The notes below the pieces were generated by a model that ran no database searches, was not told where the DNA came from, and saw only the letters and a list, made by a program, of their open reading frames with translations. Made by a program: the position numbers and the translations under genes. From Flavobacterium shii (GTDB lineage Bacteria; Bacteroidota; Bacteroidia; Flavobacteriales; Flavobacteriaceae), in contig NZ_JAOZEW010000016.1 in the NCBI RefSeq assembly GCF_025847235.1, positions 62,001 through 126,000 of the forward strand: a stretch of 64,000 bases of DNA. Direction: 5' to 3'. Positions 58,162-64,000 of the stretch are shown one piece after another (position 1 is the first letter of the stretch; the number at the start of each line of letters is the position of its first letter).

Positions 58162-58218
58162 TCAAAAAATTAGCATCCAAGGCAAAAAATTACTGCTTTG
58201 GTTGGCTTCAATTATCAT
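58162..58218 (-). other. Mini-ORF with strong Shine-Dalgarno in the vgrG leader
   Basis: In the 308-bp gap between the vgrG start and the small-gene operon, an 18-codon frame (MIIEANQSSNFLPWML, ending IF, stop at 58162) follows TAAGGAGGT at 58229-58237, a full Shine-Dalgarno match that is rare in Bacteroidota. It lies in the untranslated leader between the vgrG promoter and gene. Possibly a leader peptide, possibly chance. Apart from this, the promoter and a near-palindrome at 58264-58277 the gap is empty. Confidence 0.3.
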
Positions 58219-58291
58219 TTTTTATGATACCTCCTTAGGTATTTCAAGTAGGTTAATTTTAATCACCACATGTAGTGTAAAAATAATCTTG

Positions 58292-58322
58292 CAAACCTAA
58301 AGGTTGTGTTACATTTAAACAA
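58292..58322 (-). promoter_or_regulatory. Promoter of the vgrG cassette
   Basis: On the minus strand TTG (58322-58320), 20-nt spacer, TAGGTTTG (58299-58292), a full Bacteroidota match 178 bp before vgrG. Just downstream, CACCACATGTAGTG (58264-58277) is a near-palindrome that could be an operator. Confidence 0.68.
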
Positions 58323-58361
58323 TACCAACTTTTAGTGATTTTATAAAAAATAGACTACAAC

Positions 58362-58399
58362 AAAAAAGCATTCTTGGATTACTCCAAGAATGCTTTTTT
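58362..58399. terminator. Strong bidirectional terminator
   Basis: Perfect 17-bp stem (AAAAAAGCATTCTTGGA and its complement) with a 4-nt loop, A/T runs on both sides, 23 bp after the end of the minus-strand small-gene operon. Confidence 0.93.
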
Positions 58400-58422
58400 G
58401 TTAGTATTTATTACCTAAAAAG

Positions 58423-58677
58423 TTATTTTGACTGAAAATCGATTTTAAGACGATTTCTTATCATGAATGTGTATTTGTCTTTGCCACCGTCTAATATCTT
58501 GTTAAAAAGCTTTATTTTCATTTCATCGTCATTAATGTAGTTCGAAAGCTTGTTTGCAGAGGTTAATTTTGTGTTTTTGAGTAGGTTTTCTTTCGGATTC
58601 TCTAATACACGTATAATAAAGTTACGATTAATTAAAGCGTTTGTCGGGTTGTCGGATTTCTTTGCTGTTGGCTTCAT
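58423..58677 (-). CDS. Small basic element protein (84 aa)
   Basis: A Lys/Asn-rich soluble protein (TAKKSDNPTNALINRNFIIR, LLKNTKLTSANKLSNYIND) with no membrane segment or recognisable motif. Last gene of the early-type operon, overlapping the DUF3850 gene by 4 bp (ATGA). Its basic charge would suit nucleic-acid binding, an inference only. Confidence 0.5.
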   Translation of the reverse strand: MKPTAKKSDNPTNALINRNFIIRVLENPKENLLKNTKLTSANKLSNYINDDEMKIKLFNKILDGGKDKYTFMIRNRLKIDFQSK

Positions 58678-58916
58678 AATTCTTTTTCTATTGATAATAT
58701 CACATATCCTTCTTGTAATCCTAAACTAGTGTCCTTAAAAACATTTGTTATTGTTCTCTCATATTTCCAGTTTGAAGAGTTTTCCCATTCAGCTACCGTA
58801 AATCGGATAGTGTCTCCAACTTTAAAATCTCTGTCATTTTTTCTTAGTTCCCAATTTTTTTTGCCAATAAAATGAAGTTGTGCAAACTCATAATTAATTT
58901 TTAAATCATGTACCAT
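58674..58916 (-). CDS. DUF3850/ASCH-domain protein
   Basis: 80 residues matching the DUF3850 family of the ASCH/PUA fold: HDLKINYEFAQLHFIGKKNW, ELRKNDRDFKVGDTIRFTVA, YVILSIEKEL. The motif GKK.WELRKNDRDFKVGD is diagnostic. ASCH domains bind RNA or modified nucleotides, and DUF3850 genes are common in phages and plasmids of many bacteria. It overlaps the next gene by 4 bp and lies 2 bp after the previous one, in a run of small nucleic-acid-related genes. Confidence 0.85.
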   Translation of the reverse strand: MVHDLKINYEFAQLHFIGKKNWELRKNDRDFKVGDTIRFTVAEWENSSNWKYERTITNVFKDTSLGLQEGYVILSIEKEL

Positions 58917-58918
58917 AA

Positions 58919-59227
58919 CTATTGATTTATCAGTTGTTTTTCTAAAGCTATTTTCTTTGCAAAGGATTCTCTGTATTCCTGCAATTTTATTTTTAATTCT
59001 TCCGAAAGAATAAATCCGTCAGGCACTCCGTTTCTATCGATGAAAATAATAGCTTCAAAAGTTGATATGTTTTTGGCGAATAATCGTGTCCCAACATTTA
59101 TACATTTTCTCGTTTCTGAGATTATTTCGTTTATTTCATTTCGGATGTAATCGGCTGTAAATTGGCTTATAAAAAGCTCTTGTAATTGCGCTTTGTTTCT
59201 AATATAAGTAAGGGTTTTAAGGTTCAT
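58919..59227 (-). CDS. Small helical element protein (102 aa)
   Basis: Soluble, mostly helical with a central strand: LTYIRNKAQLQELFISQFTA, YIRNEINEIISETRKCINVG, ISTFEAIIFIDRNGVPDGFI, and a C-terminal coiled coil (LQEYRESFAKKIALEKQLIN). No family recognised. Located between the DUF3850 gene (2 bp) and the 91-residue coiled-coil protein gene (35 bp) in the same operon. Confidence 0.48.
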   Translation of the reverse strand: MNLKTLTYIRNKAQLQELFISQFTADYIRNEINEIISETRKCINVGTRLFAKNISTFEAIIFIDRNGVPDGFILSEELKIKLQEYRESFAKKIALEKQLINQ

Positions 59228-59262
59228 AAAATGAAAATTTGAGGTTAGTTACTTAGCTGCTT

Positions 59263-59538
59263 TTATTTTTTTGTTTTCAAGTAATTACTTAATTCATGTA
59301 TTTTTTTAGATGCTGATTTAAAAAAGTCAATCCTTAAATCCAGTTCGTCAATCTTATCTTTTTTAAACTGAATAATTCGTTTTAATCTTTCTATTTCTTG
59401 TTTTTGCTCTAAATAACTATTAAGCGAGAAAAACAGAATTTCGGGAACTGTTTTTATATTTTGCTCCTTTGCAACTTTTTCTAGTTGCTTGTGTTGAGTT
59501 GCTGTAAAACTTCTTATGTAAGTACTTTTCTTTATCAT
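59263..59538 (-). CDS. Small coiled-coil protein (91 aa), possible DNA-binding regulator
   Basis: The start (KSTYIRSFTATQHKQLEKVA, then EQNIKTVPEILFFSLNSYLE) has strand-helix-helix order like a ribbon-helix-helix or plasmid-type regulator, and the rest (QEIERLKRIIQFKKDKIDEL) is a coiled coil. It is the first gene after the 65-bp repeat copy C. A transcriptional or partition-type regulator is plausible; no family was identified. Confidence 0.48.
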   Translation of the reverse strand: MIKKSTYIRSFTATQHKQLEKVAKEQNIKTVPEILFFSLNSYLEQKQEIERLKRIIQFKKDKIDELDLRIDFFKSASKKIHELSNYLKTKK

Positions 59539-59549
59539 GTTGTTGAATT

Positions 59550-59614
59550 GTAGATTTTTTTCAAATAGATCCGCAGCTGCAGTTTTTCCTGGTTTGCTTA
59601 AAAGTCTACTTTTT
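59550..59614 (-). repeat. 65-bp hairpin repeat, copy C
   Basis: Begins GTAGATTTTT, ends GTCTAC plus TTTTT; the interior ATAGATCCGCAGCTGCAGTT and TTTCCTGG is identical to copy B at 47126. It lies between the 114-residue and 91-residue protein genes, overlapping the stop of the former by two bases. Confidence 0.75.
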
Positions 59615-59957
59615 ATAAATTTATTAGCTGCTCATAAATTTCATTATAATGCTTCCTAACAATAAATTTTTCATATTCGTTTCGGGCTTCATAATCATTG
59701 CAGCACTGGAGTAAAATAATAGCTTCATATATTTTTAGTTTCAAATTAAAAATAGGTTTATGTTGATTTTCAATTTTCATCCTAAATCGGAAAAATAAAT
59801 TAGTAGAAACATCAACTGTCAACATATTATTAAAATACACATCACTATATTTAATAGTTTGCATCACTCTTAAATTTTTAATTCTACATTGAGCAACTAC
59901 ACTTTGTAGAATTTGAAAATTTTCTACTTCTATTTTTTTGAGAGTAATCGATTTCAT
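59613..59957 (-). CDS. Unrecognised 114-aa element protein
   Basis: A soluble protein with beta strands in the first half (SITLKKIEVENFQILQSVVA, DVYFNNMLTVDVSTNLFFRF) and helices in the second (LKIYEAIILLQCCNDYEARN, YNEIYEQLINL). No motif recognised. It overlaps the next upstream gene by 4 bp, so both are cotranslated in the replication/control block, and its stop touches repeat copy C. Confidence 0.45.
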   Translation of the reverse strand: MKSITLKKIEVENFQILQSVVAQCRIKNLRVMQTIKYSDVYFNNMLTVDVSTNLFFRFRMKIENQHKPIFNLKLKIYEAIILLQCCNDYEARNEYEKFIVRKHYNEIYEQLINL

Positions 59958-60178
59958 AATTTCTTACTCGCTATTAAATTCCCATTTTCATAAAACTGAA
60001 TTACATTTGTAATCTTTGCTAATGTGTGCTTTTCAAATCTTCTTAGCATACTAGTTACTATTGATTGGGTATTGCGCTTGTTTTGGTTTATTGGCGACCA
60101 CCACACTGCATTCTTTTCTTTTGTTTTAGTAAGGATTACCATTTTAATTTTTGATTGTTCTGGGGCAAATACTGGCAT
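59954..60178 (-). CDS. Unrecognised 74-aa element protein
   Basis: A basic soluble protein (MVILTKTKEKNAVWWSPINQ, IVTSMLRRFEKHTLAKITNV, IQFYENGNLIASKKL). The true start may be ATG 60142 (MVILTKTK), which removes an unsupported leader. It lies 18 bp after the stop of the 584-residue protein gene and overlaps the 114-residue gene by 4 bp. No family. Confidence 0.45.
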   Translation of the reverse strand: MPVFAPEQSKIKMVILTKTKEKNAVWWSPINQNKRNTQSIVTSMLRRFEKHTLAKITNVIQFYENGNLIASKKL

Positions 60179-60195
60179 AGCTATAATTGGTTAAG

Positions 60196-61950
60196 TTAAA
60201 ATTCACTAAAATCATATTGTGCAAAATCATTATTGATATTGATTATTTTTTCATTTATTTTTAATGACTTCTTTTCAATCATTTGGGGTAATTTTTCTAA
60301 GTATTCTTTCGGTAAGTTCTTTTCTACATAATCAAATAATTGTGGCATTGTAATTTTATTTTTGAAAAAACGATTTACTTCATTTTCACATTTCTTAGCG
60401 TGGTTCATTGTTGTTTTTCGTCTTACTGCATTGGCTTCCTGTTTCTTCTTTAAAGCCTCATATTTTGATTTGTTTTGTAGATGTTCTCCCCATTTGGCTT
60501 TGGTATATTCAAACCCTACTTCTTTTGAAGTTTTTCGGGTCATATCAAAATAATCGAATGGAAACAAAGGCGGAAACTCGTTTTTAGCAAACCATTTTCT
60601 AGCCCATTCAGCACGCCAACGCATTTGTTTAATATCTTCGACAATTCCTGCTTTATTAAAAGATTCCCCCGTAAATGCTATCCATTTATTTTGCATATAC
60701 AACGAAATTGCTTTTTTCCATGAACCAATGAAAGGAGTTGTGTTTTTATAAATCTTTGCAATCCCCTTGAAAAAGTCTTGTATTACCAGTTCTCTAAAAT
60801 CTTCTTTGAGCATTGTTCCAGAATAAGCTTCTTTAAACAGGTAACGTATATCAATCGGCTTGTAGTTATTATATTCCTGATTAGCAAGATTAACTGCTAA
60901 TTCTTGTGGGTGAATTATCAGGTTTTGAAGCTTTTCGGATAAAGTATTCAAAACTTTAACACGCTCCGCCCCCGCCCCCACAGTTGGATTTTGTAGTTTG
61001 CTGGCTGGTGTTCTTGTAAAAAACAAATAAGAAGGCGTGACCGAAGGGAACTCCTTATCAGATTGAGAAATGTTCTTAACATTCTCTTTCATTTGAGATT
61101 CATTTAAATCTGTTCTAGTATTCTCATTGTTATCAGGTAAAACTTTCTCGTTTACTAGGCTAACACATTGATTTTCAGTAGTTGTTAATTTTGAGGTTTT
61201 GAGGTCTAAAACTGTCAAAATTTCGTTATTTATATGCACTTCAACGGGTCTATTTTGCCCCGAAAAATGATAATCAACAAATACCCCACATTCTTCTAAA
61301 CGCTGTCTATGGTTACGCACGGTCTTTTTACAGAGGTCTAAACTTGTGACTCCGTTACGCTGTAATGCGGTTACTAAAAATGAGTTGATTTTAAATTCTT
61401 CGATAGGTCTAATTGCTGTAACACGTAACTTCATATACTGCTCGTTACGCTTCATTAATTGTGAATTATATAAGTGTAACAAATTTTGAAATACTAACTC
61501 TGTAGCATATTTTACAGTTTGAATTTTCTTTTTCTCAATAATCAAACCGTGGTCTTTGATAAAAGCATCAGCCTGTTCATTATATGCTCTAGGTTTAAGC
61601 AATTTACTTTTATGCAAAAAAACCTTTGCAAATTCTCTTTGTACATCGCTCAAGAGATTTTCCGATAAGAATTTTCGAACTTCCGTATTATGTTTTTCTG
61701 TTAATTCGTTTTCAGCAGTAGTTTTGAAATTATATACCGCAATGTACTTTCTATAATTACCCATAGTAATACTAAATGCTTCCATGCTAATTGCAGGATA
61801 AACAGCCATAATACGATTTTCTGTTTGCAAAGCTGTTGCAACGGTTGTTGCAATGGTTTCCTGAATTATAGTTTTTTCAGCAGTGTTACCATATCCAAAA
61901 AGATTGGATGCTAAAGAAAATACTCTACTGTCTAAATTTTGTTTGCTCAT
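60196..61950 (-). CDS. Candidate replication initiator (584 aa)
   Basis: The largest gene of the control block. No signal or membrane segment, Lys-rich, helical. A helix-turn-helix-like stretch near 195-225 (RNGVTSLDLCKKTVRNHRQR, LEECGVFVDYH) resembles DNA-binding domains of Bacteroidota plasmid and phage replication proteins. Residues 275-320 are Asn/Glu-rich linker. The C-terminal half (365-584) has SGTMLKEDFRELVIQDFFKG and WKKAISLYMQNKWIAFTGES. It is preceded by a hairpin-bearing intergenic segment that could be an origin. Rep function is inference; no catalytic motif was found. Confidence 0.5.
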   Translation of the reverse strand: MSKQNLDSRVFSLASNLFGYGNTAEKTIIQETIATTVATALQTENRIMAVYPAISMEAFSITMGNYRKYIAVYNFKTTAENELTEKHNTEVRKFLSENLLSDVQREFAKVFLHKSKLLKPRAYNEQADAFIKDHGLIIEKKKIQTVKYATELVFQNLLHLYNSQLMKRNEQYMKLRVTAIRPIEEFKINSFLVTALQRNGVTSLDLCKKTVRNHRQRLEECGVFVDYHFSGQNRPVEVHINNEILTVLDLKTSKLTTTENQCVSLVNEKVLPDNNENTRTDLNESQMKENVKNISQSDKEFPSVTPSYLFFTRTPASKLQNPTVGAGAERVKVLNTLSEKLQNLIIHPQELAVNLANQEYNNYKPIDIRYLFKEAYSGTMLKEDFRELVIQDFFKGIAKIYKNTTPFIGSWKKAISLYMQNKWIAFTGESFNKAGIVEDIKQMRWRAEWARKWFAKNEFPPLFPFDYFDMTRKTSKEVGFEYTKAKWGEHLQNKSKYEALKKKQEANAVRRKTTMNHAKKCENEVNRFFKNKITMPQLFDYVEKNLPKEYLEKLPQMIEKKSLKINEKIININNDFAQYDFSEF

Positions 61951-62036
61951 AAGTACTTCTTTCTAATAACCTTTCGGCATCGGACGCAATACGCCCGAAT
62001 GCGTCTAGGAATTTTCAGCATTTGCTGGAGGTATTT
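61951..62036. other. Hairpin-bearing segment upstream of the Rep-like gene
   Basis: 86 bp, unusually GC-rich for this window. GACGCA (61983-61988) pairs with TGCGTC (62000-62005), and CAGCA/TGCTG (62016-62027) forms a second small inverted repeat. It could be an origin, an operator or a leader for the 584-residue gene. Confidence 0.35.
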
Positions 62037-62246
62037 TTATGCTTTACTTTTTTTCTTGAATTGTGTAGCAAGTAACTTTTCGGTAACACTTTCTAGTGTC
62101 CAGTTATCTAATGCATTAGATTTTTTAGCTTTTCTCGGCAATGGCTTTCCAAACTCTTTATCAATGCACAAGGCTAATTCTTTCAGTTCCTCAGAGGAAA
62201 GAAAGATTTTAGCATTGTTGAATATTGATAATACTTTTGGGTTCAT
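62037..62246 (-). CDS. Small basic element protein (69 aa)
   Basis: A helical, charged protein: NNAKIFLSSEELKELALCID, KEFGKPLPRKAKKSNALDNW, and a basic tail ending in KKKSKA. It resembles the 85-residue neighbour in size and basic tail and is separated from it by 5 bp. Both are likely early, DNA-associated proteins. No family recognised. Confidence 0.5.
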   Translation of the reverse strand: MNPKVLSIFNNAKIFLSSEELKELALCIDKEFGKPLPRKAKKSNALDNWTLESVTEKLLATQFKKKSKA

Positions 62247-62251
62247 TAGAA

Positions 62252-62509
62252 TTATTTTTTAGATAATTTTTTACGTTTAAGTGCCATTGCTTTTTTAGCT
62301 TTAATAGTTTTATTTACCAATTGCATTATTGCTAATTCTACCTTTTCATTTTCACGAAAACCGTTTGCAATCATGCGGATACTATCTACTGAAAAGCTTT
62401 TCCCTTTTTCATTTTTGATTCCTAATTTTTGTAAATAAGGCATCACTTTTGGTGTGTATTGACATCCTAATATTTCAATCAATAGCCTTTTTTCTTTTTT
62501 AGAAATCAT
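62252..62509 (-). CDS. Small basic helical protein (85 aa)
   Basis: Starts KKEKRLLIEILGCQYTPKVM, continues IKNEKGKSFSVDSIRMIANG and ends in a Lys/Ala-rich helix with KKLSKK. The middle has the look of a helix-turn-helix adapted for DNA contact. It overlaps by 4 bp the end of the upstream broken reading frame (62506), implying that a coding region once, or still, preceded it. No family. Confidence 0.5.
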   Translation of the reverse strand: MISKKEKRLLIEILGCQYTPKVMPYLQKLGIKNEKGKSFSVDSIRMIANGFRENEKVELAIMQLVNKTIKAKKAMALKRKKLSKK

Positions 62510-62714
62510 ATCTCTAGTTGTATTTGATAATTAAATTTCTTTTGCAATTCCAGTATATCCTTATTTTGTAAATCATCATCGAAAGGCACATAAATAGTTT
62601 TCAAATAAGCATATACTTAACTCCCACCTTACCAATCTTTTGATGCAATCGATAACGTCTATTTTCTTTTGCTGTCCTTATGGATTTCCGTAAAACTTGG
62701 CACTCGTTTTGCAT
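62506..62714 (-). pseudogene. Small gene apparently split by a frameshift
   Basis: From ATG 62714 a 37-codon frame (MQNECQVLRKSIRTAKENRR, YRLHQKIGKVGVKY) stops at 62601. A second frame overlapping its end continues YLKTIYVPFDDDLQNKDILE and runs to a stop at 62506 that overlaps the next gene's ATG by 4 bp. The second frame has no ATG. One base of frameshift near 62610 would give a single protein of about 70 residues. Either a recent lesion, a sequencing error or a translational frameshift. Confidence 0.4.
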
Positions 62715-62754
62715 TACTTTTATTTATTTAGATTCCAACAAAAGATTAAAATCT

Positions 62755-62781
62755 TTTGCAATGTGCTTTTTACTATATTTG
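62755..62781 (+). promoter_or_regulatory. Probable repressor promoter
   Basis: TATATTTG at 62774-62781 is a perfect -7 box on the plus strand. The best upstream TTTG (62755-62758) leaves only 15 nt of spacer, so the -33 match is weak. It lies 95 bp before the repressor-like gene in a 367-bp gap otherwise without genes except the broken frame on the minus strand. Confidence 0.45.
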
Positions 62782-62840
62782 CAGTTATGTGTATTTCGAA
62801 CATCAGTAACACATCTGTTATGTTTTACCATAGCAAATAT

Positions 62841-62875
62841 AAACAAATTTCTTTATCGTAAACAAATATCTTTAT
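62841..62875 (+). promoter_or_regulatory. Tandem operator-like repeat before the repressor gene
   Basis: AAACAAATTTCTTTAT (62841-62856) and AAACAAATATCTTTAT (62860-62875) differ at one base and are 19 bp apart start to start; the repressor ATG follows at 62877. Placement over the ribosome-binding region suits autoregulation. Confidence 0.55.
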
Positions 62876-62876
62876 A

Positions 62877-63281
62877 ATGAACGGTGATTTTTTAAAAGAA
62901 AAACTACAACTTCTTGATGTTCAATTTGTTGAATTATCTAAAAAATTAAAAATAACTCCTCAAAGTTTGAATAGTAGATTCAAAACAAAGGATGTTACTA
63001 TTAGTTTTTTAATAGAATTGTGCGAAGCTGTAAAGAAAAGCCCTTATTACTTTATTAAAGGAAGTGAATACGAAAGTTATTTTACTTTAGACGAAAGAGT
63101 CTTAAAAGAAGATATTCCAGTAGAAGGAACAACAGCTATTTCAGATAAAATCCGTTTATTAGAAGAACAGAATGACTTATTAAAAGAGAACCTAAATCTT
63201 TATAAAGACAGATGTGAAATATATAAAAGTGAAATTGCAGAACTAAGAGGAACTTCGCCAGATAGAAGTCAGACCGCATAG
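62877..63281 (+). CDS. cI-like repressor with coiled-coil tail
   Basis: 134 residues. The N-terminal 60 form a helix-turn-helix of the phage repressor type: LKEKLQLLDVQFVELSKKLK, ITPQSLNSRFKTKDVTISFL, IELCEAVKKSPYYFIKG. After an acidic linker, residues 85-120 are a coiled coil (ISDKIRLLEEQNDLLKENLN) for dimerisation. It is divergent to the replication block and has a tandem repeat right before its ATG. It probably keeps the element quiescent. The next gene is a P-loop ATPase on the same strand. Confidence 0.75.
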   Translation: MNGDFLKEKLQLLDVQFVELSKKLKITPQSLNSRFKTKDVTISFLIELCEAVKKSPYYFIKGSEYESYFTLDERVLKEDIPVEGTTAISDKIRLLEEQNDLLKENLNLYKDRCEIYKSEIAELRGTSPDRSQTA

Positions 63282-63382
63282 AACAACTATGCGGATTGTT
63301 TGAAACAACAGCAAACTCTCAAAATACCACATAAAATACCAAGATAACAAATCACCAAACGAGTTAACGATTAATACATTAT

Positions 63383-64000
63383 ATGATAATAGGGATAGTA
63401 CTTAAGTATATAAAAACTTATCAAGGAATAAATTACATTCCAATAACTTCAAATGATAAATTTTGTGGTTTAGTTGGAAATAATGGAATCGGAAAAAGTA
63501 CTATACTAGAAGCAATTGATTGCTTTTTTAACGATAAAAGTTGGAATCTTAATATTTCTACTAAAAAAAGTGGATTAACAGTAACCAACCCTTCAATAAT
63601 CCCAATTTTCTTTATAAAAAAAAGTAAAATATCTCCCGAAAACATACAAATTGCTGAGGCATTAAGTGACTCTATTTGGAATTTAAACGAAACAGAAATT
63701 GCTAACATTAACAGACCTCACTTTAAAGACTTCAACCACCAAAGGTCAGCATTAGCAAAAAATTATGATTCCAATGAATATTTATTAATGCCATTAGGTA
63801 TTGACTATACTTCTAATATAAACCTTGGTTTTTTTAACACTAATACTGTTGCTCGAAGTGTTAAACCTGAACTAGAAGAAGAAAGAACATCTTTAGAAGC
63901 AAATGAATTGAATGCATTAAAACCATTATTGATAGAAATTAAAGCTCTTTATCAATATATCTATATCCCAAAAGATATTGACCCTACAACATTCACTAAA
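63383..64000 (+). CDS. P-loop ATPase (AAA/OLD- or SMC-like), 3' end beyond window
   Basis: From ATG 63383 the frame stays open to the window end (206 residues seen). The N-terminus IGIVLKYIKTYQGINYIPIT then FCGLVGNNGIGKSTILEAID, with Walker A GNNGIGKST near 36-44, is the opening of ATPases that link a short beta-sheet N-lobe to a coiled coil, as in OLD, Septu PtuA and related defence ATPases. The later part ends YIYIPKDIDPTTFTK, common in that group. The signature and Walker B motifs lie outside the window, so the subfamily is open. Placed after the repressor, it is likely cargo. Confidence 0.75.
   Translation, partial: MIIGIVLKYIKTYQGINYIPITSNDKFCGLVGNNGIGKSTILEAIDCFFNDKSWNLNISTKKSGLTVTNPSIIPIFFIKKSKISPENIQIAEALSDSIWNLNETEIANINRPHFKDFNHQRSALAKNYDSNEYLLMPLGIDYTSNINLGFFNTNTVARSVKPELEEERTSLEANELNALKPLLIEIKALYQYIYIPKDIDPTTFTK

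Larger units (their letters stand above)
38733..64000. mobile_element. tRNA-integrated element, provirus-like, right end outside window
   Basis: From the tRNA 3' end to the window edge the content changes from core genes to an integrase, a virion-like block (40892-52383), a T6SS cargo cassette (52589-58114), a replication/control block (58423-63281) and a P-loop ATPase. Genes are small, tightly packed and mostly minus strand, with element-specific 65-bp repeats. I saw no second copy of the tRNA 3' end, so the right border probably lies beyond 64000. No terminase, portal, tail or conjugation gene was recognised. Confidence 0.72.

Noticed and set aside
38733..64000. Conjugative element (ICE) as the whole explanation
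   Set aside because: ArdC is common on ICEs, but no relaxase, coupling protein or Tra/VirB gene was recognised, and the lysis cassette and many small membrane proteins fit a virus better.

Overview
The window is a stretch of a Bacteroidota chromosome, almost certainly Flavobacterium or a close relative. It is AT-rich. Several promoters fit the Bacteroidota pattern TTG - about 19 nt - TAnnTTTG, with almost no Shine-Dalgarno sites. The genes are typical of the group: a SusC-like TonB receptor, DUF5686 and DUF4290 proteins, PorT-like barrels, a type II dehydroquinase and a 6S RNA between zapA and rny.

Layout. (1) 1-3.9 kb: end of a phosphohexomutase gene, an MsbA-type ABC exporter and a DUF2971 protein. 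(2) 4-12 kb, all minus strand: an orphan type VI secretion (T6SS) accessory island with a LysM protein, two PAAR-like proteins, an 878-residue unknown protein that may be a toxin or carrier, related lipoproteins, small membrane proteins and two decayed lipoprotein remnants. (3) 12-38.5 kb: core chromosome, including a TonB receptor, an M23 peptidase, zapB-like/zapA/6S RNA/rny, a PAS histidine kinase, xerD, two barrels, aroQ, a CDF transporter, murA (with Asp in place of the fosfomycin-target Cys), recQ-fmt, HU, an AlgH-like protein and a class IV aminotransferase. Long intergenic gaps here hold dispersed repeats. (4) 38.66 kb to the right edge: a tRNA-Met(CAT) followed at once by a tyrosine integrase and then about 25 kb of accessory DNA.

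The accessory region is the most unusual part. Its minus-strand block at 40.9-52.4 kb encodes a papain-fold/transglutaminase-like protein, many small proteins with one membrane segment, a strongly terminated candidate beta-sandwich (jelly-roll-like) capsid protein of 187 residues, two other small beta-rich proteins, two annexin-repeat-like membrane proteins, a peptidoglycan-binding protein, a GH19 endolysin, a holin-like and a spanin-like protein, an ArdC/RecA-like ATPase fusion and a Lys/Ala-rich DNA-condensing-type protein. I recognise no terminase, portal or tail gene. My inference is a provirus-like element of a tailless, membrane-containing type, or a derivative of one. Only structure prediction, comparative genomics or induction could prove this.

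Between the virion-like block and a replication/control block (58.4-63.3 kb: a Rep-like 584-residue protein, small DNA-associated proteins and a cI-like repressor with a tandem operator) sits a complete T6SS cargo cassette: VgrG, a small linker protein, a DUF2235 lipase effector, a DUF2931 lipoprotein and a membrane protein. Three 65-bp hairpin repeats, one in the opposite orientation, lie between genes of the element. At the right edge a P-loop ATPase gene, perhaps a defence gene, runs off the window. I saw no second copy of the tRNA 3' end, so the right boundary is probably outside.
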